NCBI GenBank assembly: GCA_035048485.1
Contig: CM068585.1
Span: forward strand, 58,072,637 to 58,136,636
Reading direction: 5' to 3'
Source: Pteria penguin
Lineage: Eukaryota; Mollusca; Bivalvia; Pterioida; Pteriidae
DNA length: 64,000 bases
A program made the translations under genes and the position numbers. Positions 11,195-24,200 of this stretch are shown here, piece after piece (the stretch's first letter is position 1; the number at the start of each line of letters is the position of its first letter). The notes beneath the pieces were generated by a model. It saw only the letters and a program-made list of their open reading frames with translations, made no database searches and was not told where the DNA came from.

Positions 11195-13130
11195 GGTCAC
11201 ATGTCCAGAGCGGGAATCAGGGCCAGATCCAACGATATCACGGTGTCCAGAGCGGGAATCGGGGCCAGATTCCACGATATCACGGTGTCCAGAGCAGGAA
11301 TCGGGGCCAGATTCCACAATATCACGGTTTCCAGAGGGGAAATCGGGGCCAGATCCTACGTTATCACGGTGTCCAGAGTGGGAATCGGGGCCAGATTCCA
11401 CGATATCACGGTGTCCAGAGTGGGAATCGGGGCCAGATCCTACGATATCACGGTGTCCCCAAGCGGGAATCGGGGCCAGATTCCACGATATCACGGTGTC
11501 CAGAGCGGGAAACGGGGCCAGATTCCACGATATCACGGTGTCCAGAGTGGGAATTAGGGCCAGATCCTACGATATCACGGTGTCCCCAAGCGGGAATCGG
11601 GTCCAGATTCCACGATATCACGGTGTCCAGAGTGGGAATCGGGGCCAGATCCTACATTATTACGGTGTCCAGATTGGGAATCGGGGCCAGATTCCACGAT
11701 ATCACGGTGTCCAGAGCGAAAATCGGGGCCAGATTCCACCATATCCAGAGTGGGAATCGGGGACAGATTCCACGATATCACGGTGTCCAGAGTGGGAATC
11801 GGGGCCAGATCCTACATTATCACGGTGTCCAGAGTGGGAATCGGGGCCAGATTCCACGATATCACGGTGTCCAGAGCGGGAATCGGGGCCAGATTCCACG
11901 ATATCACGGTGTCCAGAGCGGGAATCGGGGCCAGATTCCACGATATCACGGTGTCCAGAGCGGGAATCGGGGCCAGATTCCATGATATCACGGTGTCCAG
12001 AGCGGGAATCGGGGCCAGATCCCACGATATCACAGGGTTCAGAGTCGGAATCTGGGCCAGATTCCACGATATCACGGTGTCCAGAGCGGGAATCGGGGCC
12101 AGATTCCACGATATCCAGAGTGGGAATCGGGGCCAGATCCCACGATATGACGGTGTCCAGAGTGGGAATCGGGGCCAGATCCTACGATATCACGGTGTCC
12201 AGAGTGGAAATCGGGGCCAGATCCTACGTTATCACGGTGTCCAGAGCGGGAAACGGGACCAGATTCCACGATATGACGGTGTCCAGAGCGGGAATCGGGA
12301 CCAGATTCCACGGTATCACAGTGTCCAGAGTGGGAATCAGGGCCAGATTCCACGATATCACGGTGTCCAGAGTGGGAATCGGGGCCAGATCCTACGATAT
12401 CACGGTGTCCAGAATCGGGGACAGATTCCACGATATCACGGTGTCCAGAGTGGGAATCGGGGCCAGATCCTACGTTATCACGGTGTCCAGAGTGGGGATC
12501 GGGGCCAGATTCCACGATATCACGTGTCCAGAGTGGGAATCGGAGCCAGATCCTACGTTATCACGGTGTCCAGAGCGGGGATCGGGGCCAGATTCCACGA
12601 TATCACGTGTCCAGAGTGGGAATCGGGGCCAGATCCTACGTTATCACGGTGTCCAGAGCGGGGATCGGGGCCAGATTCCACGATATCACGTGTCCAGAGT
12701 GGGAATCGGAGCCAGATTCTACGTTATCACGGTGTCCAGAGCGGGGATCGGGGCCAGATTCCACGATATCACGTGTCCAGAGTGGGAATCGGAGCCAGAT
12801 CCTACGTCATTACGGTGTCCAGAGCGGGGATCGGGGCCAGATTCCACGATATCACGTGTCCAGAGTGGGAATCGGGGCCAGATCCTACGTTATCACGGTG
12901 TCCAGAGCGGGGATCGGGGCCAGATTCCACGATATCACGTGTCCAGAGTGGAAATCGGAGCCAGATCCTACGATATCACGGTGTCCAGAGCGGGAATCGG
13001 GCCCAGATTCCACAATGTCACTTGCCCAGTGTGGAAATCAGGCCCAGATTCCACAGTGTGACGTGTCCAGAGTGGAAATCGGGTCCAGACTCAACGATGT
13101 CACGTGTCGAGAGCGCGAATCGGGCCCAAA
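11195..13130. repeat. 42-bp minisatellite, about 45 copies
   Basis: The unit is GTGTCCAGAGCGGGAATCGG plus GGCCAGATTCCACGATATCA plus CG. Variants alternate AGCG/AGTG and ATTCC/ATCC. From about 12500 to 12960 two unit types alternate: a 41-bp unit with CACGTGTCC and a 42-bp unit with CACGGTGTCC, forming an ~83-bp higher-order repeat. The right end decays into looser copies up to about 13330. All long ORFs here, on both strands, follow from the 42-bp period and absence of stops in the unit. Confidence 0.97.
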
Positions 13131-13330
13131 CTCGACAAAGGTAACACGACGCCACTTGTACAGAGCGGAAATCGGACCTAGATACAGAGTTGTTACAAGA
13201 CGCCACTTGGATCTAGATATGACAAAGGTTACACCATCTGATGCTACTAGTCTAGAGCGGGATCCGTATTTGGCAGAGGTTACACCAATGCACTTGTTCA
13301 AAGCGGGAATCAGGACCAGATTTGACAGCT

Positions 13331-15199
13331 GTTACACCATGCTGTTAATTGTTCACAACAGGAATCCACTCTACCTGTGATACCCTTCAAGCTTTCTCCA
13401 ATGTTATCAATATATAAAAGAAGTCGCCATGAAGCCAAATACATCAATATATTCTAAAATTATAAATCACAACCTAGAAGTGTAACCATGGTAACTGTCA
13501 TTTAATTAGTTCCATAATATCGACAATGACACATAACATACAAACAAAACTATGAACTAGAAAAATACAAATAATTATATTAATGTTATACAGTACAGGC
13601 CAGGAATGGCTTTACATCCATCATAATTTCAAAACAGAAAATCCTTTCAATGTGAACAATTTCACAGTAAAAGCAATAAGGCTTTGAATGAAAACATTTA
13701 ATTATATAATGCATATAAATAAATATAAAACTCTTCACAGACTTTCTGCCCCATGGCATTTATCAAGTGAAATAAACGATGTTTATATGCCAATGACTGA
13801 AAATTTTGAGGAAAAGTGTTGTTTGTCTATTAAAAAAAAATCCTTGTGGAAGATTTTAATTGGTTTATTAAGTTGTGAATTTAGAAGTTATACAGTGTAC
13901 ATTTACAACAAGCGCATAAGACACGACCTCATTTGATTCATTCAAAGTCTACAATACACCTTGGATGAAAAGTAACCATATTATTCTTATTGTCCTCTTG
14001 CAGAATCATAACGGACATCTTTACATGATTTTGTCTAAAATTTGTAAAAATCAAAATTGTCAGTAATTACCATTCAACACTTTGGCCGAAACATGACATG
14101 TCTTGAATAGTATTTGACACTTAAACTTTTATGTTCTAGTAAATAGTAAATATAACAGCAAACTGATAGAAGCACAAAATATTTTTTAAACATTCAAATT
14201 AAAATGAAATAAATGGAAGAAAAAGAAAATATCATACACTGTAGCATTGTAACGGACGTAGCGAAGGCACATACAATAATGTGCTGCGATTGCACGTAGG
14301 ACAATGTGCTGGGATTGCACATGCTAAAATAGCACATACATGTGCAGAATATAGCACAAAGAGGAGTGATGTGACAGCACAATACTATGTAGAACAGCAC
14401 AATAATGTGCTTGGATAGCTTAGAGCAATTCATTCCTTAAGAGCCACAGAATGGCAAAGTTACATATAATAATATTGTGAAATTAAAACAATAATGGTCA
14501 GTTCCATAATTTGCATATATCATAAATATCATACTCCAGATAATGTTAAGATATCAATGATGCACTCCAGATAATGTATATATATATATATCATCAATAT
14601 CCAGTTTTCCAGACATGCGTACATACGGTGTCATAAATTTCGTACACGAAATTTGTGGCCATCTTCATTAAAATACTTAAGATGTGTAGATGTCACAATT
14701 TCTTACTCCAGATAACGTGCAGATATCATAATGTTTTTACTCCAGATGTGTAGATATCATAATTGTTTACTCCTGATGTTTAGATATCAATTTTTATTTT
14801 ACTCTAGGTGTGTAGACATCATATTGTTTTACTCCAGATATGTAGATATCATTTTTACTCCAGATAATAAGTAGATACCATCAATGTCCTAGGTCAGATG
14901 TCAAGATTTCGTCAATATCATACTCCGGGTAATCTGTAGATATCCTACTCCAGATGCGTAGAGACAATTTATGACATACTCAAGATGGGTAGATATCAAT
15001 ATATACCTCAGTCAATATCAAGATATCATTAATAATATAATCTAGATAACATGTAGATATCATCCATAACATAATCCAGATATCATGTAGATATCGCCAG
15101 TAACATACTCATGATGGCAACATGTAGATATCTTCATCCAGACACTGTCAGATAAGTATGCCAGAAGCTCTGACTTCAGTGTAACGTGGTAATGGACCT
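13331..15199. other. 3' UTR/downstream region of the SH3 gene with degenerate repeats
   Basis: This lies just 3' of the stop codon at 15200 (minus strand). From about 14520 to 15130 a ~30-bp degenerate repeat with ACTCCAGATGTGTAGATATC recurs some 15 times, starting within 100 bases of the stop codon. Possible minus-strand AATAAA signals (TTTATT on plus) occur near 13863 and 14790. No cleavage site can be fixed from sequence alone. Confidence 0.5.
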
Positions 15200-15295
15200 T
15201 CAAGGCTCTACTTGTACAACAAAACTGGAGTGAATTAACCCGGATGTTCCATCAGAGAGCATTCCTATAAACCATCCGGAATCATTGATAGATCC
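15200..15295 (-). CDS. Exon 14: second half of SH3-4 and stop codon
   Basis: The acceptor TTTTTCAG precedes 15295 and the exon is phase 0. It encodes 31 residues including DSGWFIGML, SGLIHSSFV and the terminal VEP before TGA at 15200-15202. The conserved SH3 Trp of the GW pair is present. The usual GLFPxNYV is GLIHSSFV, so the Pro of the ligand-binding groove is replaced by His or Ser. SH3-4 may therefore bind ligands weakly or atypically. Confidence 0.88.
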   Translation of the reverse strand, partial: GSINDSGWFIGMLSDGTSGLIHSSFVVQVEP

Positions 15296-18200
15296 CTGAA
15301 AAACGCATCAGAAGATGAGTACATTTAGCAACGTGTAATTATATTATGCATGGAAAATTTACACTGCAAATGAACACGGAGACAAATAGATAACATGTAA
15401 ACAGAGATATATATAAAAAAAGAAGACCCGAACCCCATCACCCCCCCCCCCCCCCCCCCAAACAACAAATACTATATTTTAAAAAAAAATTCAACTATCC
15501 TTTTGACATTTATATTTATATATAATGTGTCGACATGTGGTGGTTATTGCGCGAGTGAAAGTGTACATGTATATTCGGTGAGCGAGATAATCTCATATTC
15601 CGGAAAAGAAAACACGAAATCTAATTGAGGGATCGCCAGATCCAGCTTTAACCACGCCCATTACGTAGTTTCATTGTGACGTCACAGTTAAAATCATGTT
15701 TGACGGGCCATTTATTTATGAGCTCATAATGAAAAAGTGTGCCAAAATGTGTAATGTCGGGCATTTGACGATCAGTCAATTAGGTCAATTACTCTGCATT
15801 TTGCAAGATGTACACTAAGCAAATGTTGAAGGAGATGCTAATGAGAACAAGGACCGACAACTGCGGATACTTTACATGTCAGCGGGTATAAAACCCTCAT
15901 CATAACAGATTACACGTAGCTGATTGGACATACCTCGCTAATTTGTTTGACAAGACTACCTTCCCGAAAAGAGAGTTCTCCTTCGTTCTGAGCCTCATAA
16001 CCCTGCACTGTCAGTTTAAAGTCGTCTTTTCGTTTCACAGGCACTCTGTAAACGTAACACGTACATTATTTAATAGAATCGGGTACATACATAGGAATGA
16101 GAATTTGATGGGGTTGGAATCGAATACAAATTTCCACAAAATCTTTAAGATATTTTGACGATGTTTGTTTCTTCACACATCTTTCGATTCTATAGTTTCA
16201 AAATTTATTCATTCTACATTGCCTCCCTATTATGAAACACTCGAGACATTTGGGAAAGTCCATATTGTATGCCCCACACACCTTCTTCACATACTGATAC
16301 TGTGTATGCCTAGATACTGTGTGTGTCTCTACACATATCGATACTGTGTGAACCTCTACTAATACCGATACCATATGTGCCTTTACACATACTGATACTG
16401 TGTGAACCTCTACTAATACCGATACCATATGTGCCTTTACACATACTGATACTGTGTGAACCTCTACTAATACCGATACCATATGTGCCTTTACACATAC
16501 TGATACTGTGTGAACCTCTACTAATACCGATACCATATGTGCCTCTACACATACTGATACTGTGTGAACCTCTACTAATACCGACACCATATGTGCCTTT
16601 ACACATATCGATACTGTGTATGCCTTGATACTATATATGCCTCTTCATATACCTATATTGTGTGTCTCGATACATATCGATAAAGTATGTGCTTCGGTCC
16701 TGTCTCTCGATACATACTGATACAGTGTGTGTGCCTCGGTACTGTGTGTCTCGATACACACTAATAGTGGGTGCCTCGGTATGTGGCTCGATACATATTG
16801 ATAGTTGAAAGTGCCTTGGTTATGTGTGCCTCGATACATAACGACTTTGTGGGTGCCTCGGTGCTGTGTGGGTTTCTACAGATACTAAGTGCACCGATAC
16901 ACATTAATACTGTGTGCCTCGAAACACACTGATACATTATTCAAATATCAATACCCTAGAATTATTCTAAGCAACTCCTCGATTTAATTCTACATTATAG
17001 AGTATATTCTGTCGAGTACTTAACTGCTTTGTACATAATTCGCAGACTGTCTTTATGGGAATAGAGTCGGAGAAACTCAATGAGTTTCTCCCTTTTTTCA
17101 AGACCTAGTGGCCCTGGTTCGAATCCCGCCACTGACTAGTCGGTGACCTGTCTTCCGGATGAGATGGTACAAATTGAGAAACCTGTATCACGCTTCACAT
17201 AGGACGTAAAAGGTTTCTCACTACTGCTTCAGATGAGCCCGCTGCATAAGTCTACATTTCAGTGAAATGCATCAGGACATTGTCATTACCATATAAGTGC
17301 AATGGCTTTGGTTCTGGTGAGACAATCGAACAAACCTTTCAATTCTCTTAATCAATCACCTTGCCTATAAATACAAGCCCTGAACGATGCTGATACATAA
17401 AACTATTAAGCCCGAGAAGGATACAAAATGGACAAAAAGCAAAACATTAATAGACAGCAAACCGAAGAGCATTTACTTAGGAGTATACGTGAATTATCGA
17501 CAGGAAGCGAGATCAGTTACCTGGCGGAAGGGGGGGGGGCAATCATCTCCTGCTTGCTGGCAGCATCCATCACTTAGGGCCAGTAGAAATCATCAAATCG
17601 GGTAAATACATAATATGACGTCTAACTCAATCTCCAAACGGACGGAATAGATGTCATGCTTTGTGATAAGAAACCTCGTAGGTATGACTGTATTTGATGC
17701 ATATCATCCCCTTTGTTACATAATGTCTTCGTTCAATCTCACTTTACACCACTTACAATAATTTTCCACTTACATGTACATATGTACACTAGTGCGGAAG
17801 TACTTACACTCATGATGATTAATGTAATTCATTACCTGTCTGGTTTTGTTCCATCTCCTTGTTGGTTATGTCTCGAGTTAATGCCATCTTCTTGTTGGTT
17901 ATTTCTCGAGTTTGTTCCATCGTGTTGGTTATATCTCGGGTTTGTTCTATCTTGTAGGTTATATCTCGGGTTTGTTCCTTCTTGTGGGTTATGTAACGGA
18001 CTCATTCCATTTTCTTGATGGTGACGTTTCGGTTTAGTAGGGGACACAGATGGCGCTGGTGGTCTGGAAGGTTTACCTACAGGTATGGCGGAGTTTGACC
18101 CCTTTCTCACGTTACCTCTCCGAGGCTCTTTATTCACTGCAGACTTGGCTAGTCCCGGACTCGTTGGTATCCTACTGGGACTCGCACTGGCCCTTCTACC

Positions 18201-21200
18201 AGGAATCTTTGTTGGACTGCCTGGTATTTTAGAAGGCTTAGGAATATTTGTTGTTTTGTTAGGACTGTTCATCGTTGATTTAGGACTGTTTGGGACTTTT
18301 CTAGGACTGTGAGGTTCTTGTTTGGGACTATTTTGGTTGTTTTCAGGTTTGCTTGGAACTTGCTCCAGACTATTTGGTTCCTGAGTATGACCATCAGGTG
18401 CTGGGTGATCGCCGTTTACTGTTGGATAAGAACCGTTTACAGCTGCATTGGTAGACGGACTGTTTGTTTCTGCAGTATTTGATGCATGTAGTTGATCTGA
18501 TGTTTCGTTAACATTTGCATACGGTTTTAGTTCATTAGGTAATACATTTGAATCCTGGCTCATGTTGGAGGTTAAATAAGTATGTTTTGGTATTTCACTT
18601 TTTGGGTAACTATTTTTCTTGGGACTAAATCCTGGTCCTTTTGGAATGCGACTTTTACTAGTACGAGGTTTCTGGGGGGTTACTGACGTGCTCGGTTTGT
18701 CTGTATTAGTTTCGTCTGGGGCTATATTAGTATTGGTCGACGAGTCCAAACCATCGGTAATCATTACTTCATCATCGCTTGGAAATGAGAACACTTCGTT
18801 TGTAGTATCTAACGGGCTGACAGGTTCAAAATCTGATGATACATCTTTGTCGGGATTTAGAGCAGAATAAACTTTGGGTTTCTGTAATAGTGATTGCCTT
18901 GGAGGCTTGGGAGCTATCGGAGGGGGAGGCTTGGAAGTGGGGCTTTTGGGGGATACAAACGCAGCATTTTGAGATGCTTTCACTGTTGGAGATAATGTTC
19001 CATCTTCCATTGATTTATAATTTTCATTTCCATATTTTGGAATTCTACCAGAGGTTTCATGCGGAAGTTTATCGGGGACTTTCGTTTCAGACGATGAATC
19101 TGACACAACAGAAACACTATTTTCATGACTTGCATCTAGTGTCTTAAATATGTTGTCAATAAAGTCTGGTTCATCCTTCACCTTGAGTGTTGGTTCATCC
19201 TTCACCTTGAGTGTTGGATCATCCTTCACCTGGAGTGTTGGTTCATCCTTTACCTTGGGGGTTGAATGAATGTGTGAATGCTCACTCAAATCACCCACAA
19301 TGCCATCTGGCACATCATGGAAGACATGGTTATTAGGTGAGAATGTAAAACTGTTGTCTGCTCCAGAAGCACATGTCATAATACTGTTCTCTATATGTTT
19401 ATCATCTTTAGACTGTTCACAGTTTATGGAGCTCAATTTTTCCACTCCGCTCATGTCTGATTTTCGACCATTGCTACGCTTAATCCCACTCACGTCTGTT
19501 TCTGTGCCAATACTACGGTATAACTCCTGACTATTACTTGCAGTTTTACTACTGTTTTGATTAGAACTGTTCAAGGGACTCTTTGGTATATTTTTGGGAA
19601 ACTCAGGTCTGGGAGGAGGAGGAGATTTCACCTTTTGATCAGATCTCTGCATTGTTTGTAAGTTAATTTTTTTACGTGACACTTTATGTAGTTTTGGTTT
19701 GATGTAGCGTCTGGGAACTTCTGGTTTCTTTACTTGTCCATCAATCGAATCACTTTCTTTGGATATGTCTGATACATTCAGCATTTGTTTATTTGTACTC
19801 AGAGATTTGGGATCTGGAGTTGATTCGGTCCTGGAACAAGATGCAGGATCTAAGGTGGATCCCATCCTCTGACAGGATGCAGGATCTAAGGTGGATCCCA
19901 CTCTACGAGGGGAAGCTAAATCCGAGGTGGACCCTTTCTGATAGGATGGTGAGGTGGGGGTAGGCAGCCTACTCCCCTTTCTCATACCCTGTGGTGGCGG
20001 TGGTGGTGCTTTACGTGCTGGTCGACGTTTCTTTGAATCCACTGTACCTGTGGAGGTAATGGAACGTTCGTCATCTGATTTATCGTCAGAGAGTCTGGAG
20101 GTATTGTAAGAGCTAACTGACAGGTGTGAAGTAGAGCCACCATGGTTAGCTAGTCTGGAGGTATCACTGTACGCTGGGGATAAATATCCATCAGATTTAC
20201 CGGGTACATTCATGCTGCTCTCATCTACCATCTGAAATAAGATTAAAAAGAATTATTGTATCCAATGGAAAGGTCTTGACACAAGGAATACACATGTGAA
20301 ATATGACAGCTCTATCTCTTGAAAAGTTATGTGGAATGTTAAAGCATTTTGCCACAGACAAACGAACAGAGAGACAGGCCAAAAACTGGGCCCAAAGATT
20401 CAGGGGACATAAAAATTAATCGAACAATTCAACACCACCACAATACAAAGAAATAATAATATAAAAAATGTATAACTAATAAGAGTTAATTGTGGTTGTG
20501 TTATAATCAAACTATTGAAAAATGCTGATCTTATTTCTTTTACACATGTTGTATTATTTTAAATAACAAATCAATAACATCTATTTATGTCTTGAAATAG
20601 TGCCAATCAATTTTTCGAAAAATTATAGTACGTCTACATTGAGAAATTAACAAAATAAACTGGAACACAACACATATTTTTAAAAAGAATATTAAATATG
20701 TGTGTCTCTATGTAACACAATGTGTACATTTCATACAGTGATATAATACAAGTGCATTTCACAAGTCTAAGACTATAATATTGTCTCACATGAGACTGTA
20801 ATACAACATGTGCAACTCATGACATTGTAATGCAACATGTGTTTCTAATGACATTGTAATGAAACATGTGTTTTTAATGACATTGTAATGCAACATGTGT
20901 TTCTAATGACATTGTAATGCAACATGTGTTTCTAATGACATTGTAATGCAACATGTGTTTCTAATGACATTGTAATGTAACACGTGTTTCTAATGACATT
21001 GTAATGTAACATGTGTCTCTAATGACATTGTAATGAAACATGTGTTTCTAATGACATTGTAATGTAACATGTGTTTCTAATGACATTGTAATGTAACATG
21101 TGTCTCTAATGACATTGTAATGTAACATGTGTTTCTAATGACATTGTAATGTAACATGTGTTTCTAATGACATTGTAATGCAACATGTGTTTCTAATGAT

Positions 21201-24200
21201 ATTATAATACAATTGCAACTTGTAATACAAAATGAACATCTCATAAAATTTTAATTCAACTTATGCATCTCATGACATTGAAATACAACATGTGCATCTC
21301 AAGTGATTGCAATACATGTACAACATGTGCATCTCAAGTGATTGCAATGCATGTACAACATGTGCATCTCATGTAATTATTATACAAGTGCATTTCATAA
21401 GGTTGTAATTCACCATGTACATTCCATAATAAGACTTTAATGACACATGTACATCTCATGACTTTGTAATACATGTACACCTCATTTTAAACAAATGCAA
21501 TACAAGAGGAGGGAAAAAAATGAGATCATTGTGATAATACAATGCATTTCATGACACTGTAATACAATATTTGCATCTCATGACATTGTAATACACTGTC
21601 TACATTGTAAAACATGTGATATTGTAATACAACATGTGCATCTCATGACATTGTAACACACTATATATCTCATGACGCTGTAATACAACATGTGCATCTC
21701 ATGGCATTGTAACACACTGCCTATATCTCATGACACTGTAATACAACAAGTGCATCTCATTACATTGTAATACACTGCCTATATCTCATGACACTGTAAT
21801 ACAACAAGTGCATCTCATGACATTGTAACACACTATATATCTCATGACGCTGTAATAAAACATGTGCATCTCATGGCATTGTAACACACTGCCTATATCT
21901 CATGACACTGTAATACAACAAGTGCATCTCATGACATTGTAATACACTGCCTATATCTCATGACACTGTAATACAACATGTGCATCTCATGACATTGTAA
22001 TACACTGCCTATATCTCATGACACTGTAATACAACATGTGTATCTCATGGCATTGTAACACACTGCCTATATCTCATGATATTGTAATACAACATGTGCA
22101 TCTCATGGCACTGTAATACACTGCCTATATCTCATGACACTGTAATACAACATGTTCATCTCATGACATTGTAACACACTGCCTATATCTCATGACACTG
22201 TAACACAACATGTGCATCTCATGGCACTGTAATACAACATATGCATTTCAAGAGGTAATACAACATGAACATGTACATCATAAAATTGTAATGCAATATT
22301 TGTATTTTTTAGACTGCTAAAGAACATAACACTTCTAAAATATAGAAAATGAAAAAATGCAACTCATTCAACTTGACGAGTACAAAACAAAAAGCTCAAT
22401 AAATCAACTTTGCAAATTAAATGAAATTTATCACCTTAGTCCTTGGATACTGAAATGGTCATAGGAATTTTAATGAAAAGATCACACATATTATATCCAC
22501 TTCATTAATGATGTCATTGCAGACTTTTCTACCTAACATAAGGTTAGTTTTCTTTTTTACCATTCTAATTCAAATTTAAGTATTGCTCAAACATGTCTAA
22601 CTGCTTAATATCTCAACGTTATTCAAGAAACCCTTACAAATATGTACTTGTTGTGAATGACATCTTTTACAATACATTAATATGTAGGATTCTACAAGGA
22701 ATGATATTTACAACATGTAATATAAAGCAGTGATAATATAAAGGCAGTGAAATATATGTCACCTCGACATAGGCTCCAGGGAACCATCCCACTTGGTTTC
22801 CACAGCTTCCCAACCACCAGCCATTTTCCAGTGTCTCGTAAACAATGATGGTATCTCCAATATCAAAGGAAAGGTCCTGAGGATTCTCTGCAGCATAGGG
22901 ACATGTGGACACATGTTCTGTAAGATAGTCAGCACTTATAATAAAAAGCCAGATTAGTGTCTTAATCAGCATGCCAAAGACACTTTGATGCTGATGAGTT
23001 TTCTGCATAAAAATGTCAAATGAATATGAATAAATCAAGTATTTTCCCTTTTATCACTTGCAATATTTTTGCTGGATATTTCAATTCAAGCATAATCTTT
23101 TTGTTTCATTCTTTAGTCAAATTTTATTACCACAAATAACTAATGAATCAAAACATTTACATTCCTGAGCCACTCAGGTGATTCAAAATAAATATCTAGA
23201 CTGTTATATAACTGGTCTAATTCTGAAGTAAAACAATTCCTGAATCCCTAACCCTAACCCTAACTATTCCTGAATCCTAAAATGATTAAGCATTATTTTC
23301 TCAGTTTTTCAAGTTAAGAGTAACTTTCCCCATACATATATATCATCATTAATGTTCTTGAGAAGCAGTACAGGGTATCTTAATCAATTAGCTATCAGTA
23401 CTTTGGCCTTTAATTTTCGCAACAATATTTAATCTGACATATATATGCCTATCAGAGCACAGGTTACAGACCTAATCTCAGCCAGTCTATCTTGGGAGTT
23501 GTTCAGGTTAGATATACATATATCAGCCTATCAGAGTACAGGTTACAGACCTAATCTCAGCCAGTCTTTATCTTGGAAGTTGTTAAGATTAGTTATATAT
23601 ATCAGCCTATCAGAGTACAGGTTACAGACCTAATCTCTGCCAGTCTATCTTGGGAGTTGTTGAGGTTAGATATACATATATCAGCCTATCAGAGTACAGG
23701 TTACAGACCTAATCTCAGCCAGTCTTTATCTTGGGAGTTGTTTAGGTTGGTTATACATATATCAGCCAATGAGAGTATAGGTTACAGACATACAACAACA
23801 TATTAGAATACAAAGTTACTAACCCCCCCCCCCCCCCCAGCCAGCTTTTGTCTTGGGACTTACTGGGATTATTAACACATACATCAGTCTATTAGAGTAA
23901 AAGGTATACAAATAGAATTGTTTCTAGCCATACAGAATACAAGTTACTGATCTGCTATTTATAGAGTTCAATGTATACAAATAGAATTAATTCTAGCCAT
24001 ACAGAATACAAGTTACTGACCTGCTATTTATAGAGTTCAATGTATACAAATAGAATCAATTCTATCCATACAGAATACAACTTACTGATCTACTATTTAT
24101 AGAGTACAATGTATACAAATAGAATCAATTCTATCCATACAGAATACAACTTACTGACCTGCTATTTATAGAGTACAATGTATACAAATAGAATCAATTC

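Noticed and set aside
11115..13380. Open frames of 648, 464, 298 and 257 codons in several frames and on both strands
   Set aside because: They are translations of a 42-bp tandem unit without stops. All frames are open, and there is no start context or domain.
16198..16628. ORFs on both strands in the 54-bp repeat
   Set aside because: Repeat artefact; both strands are open.
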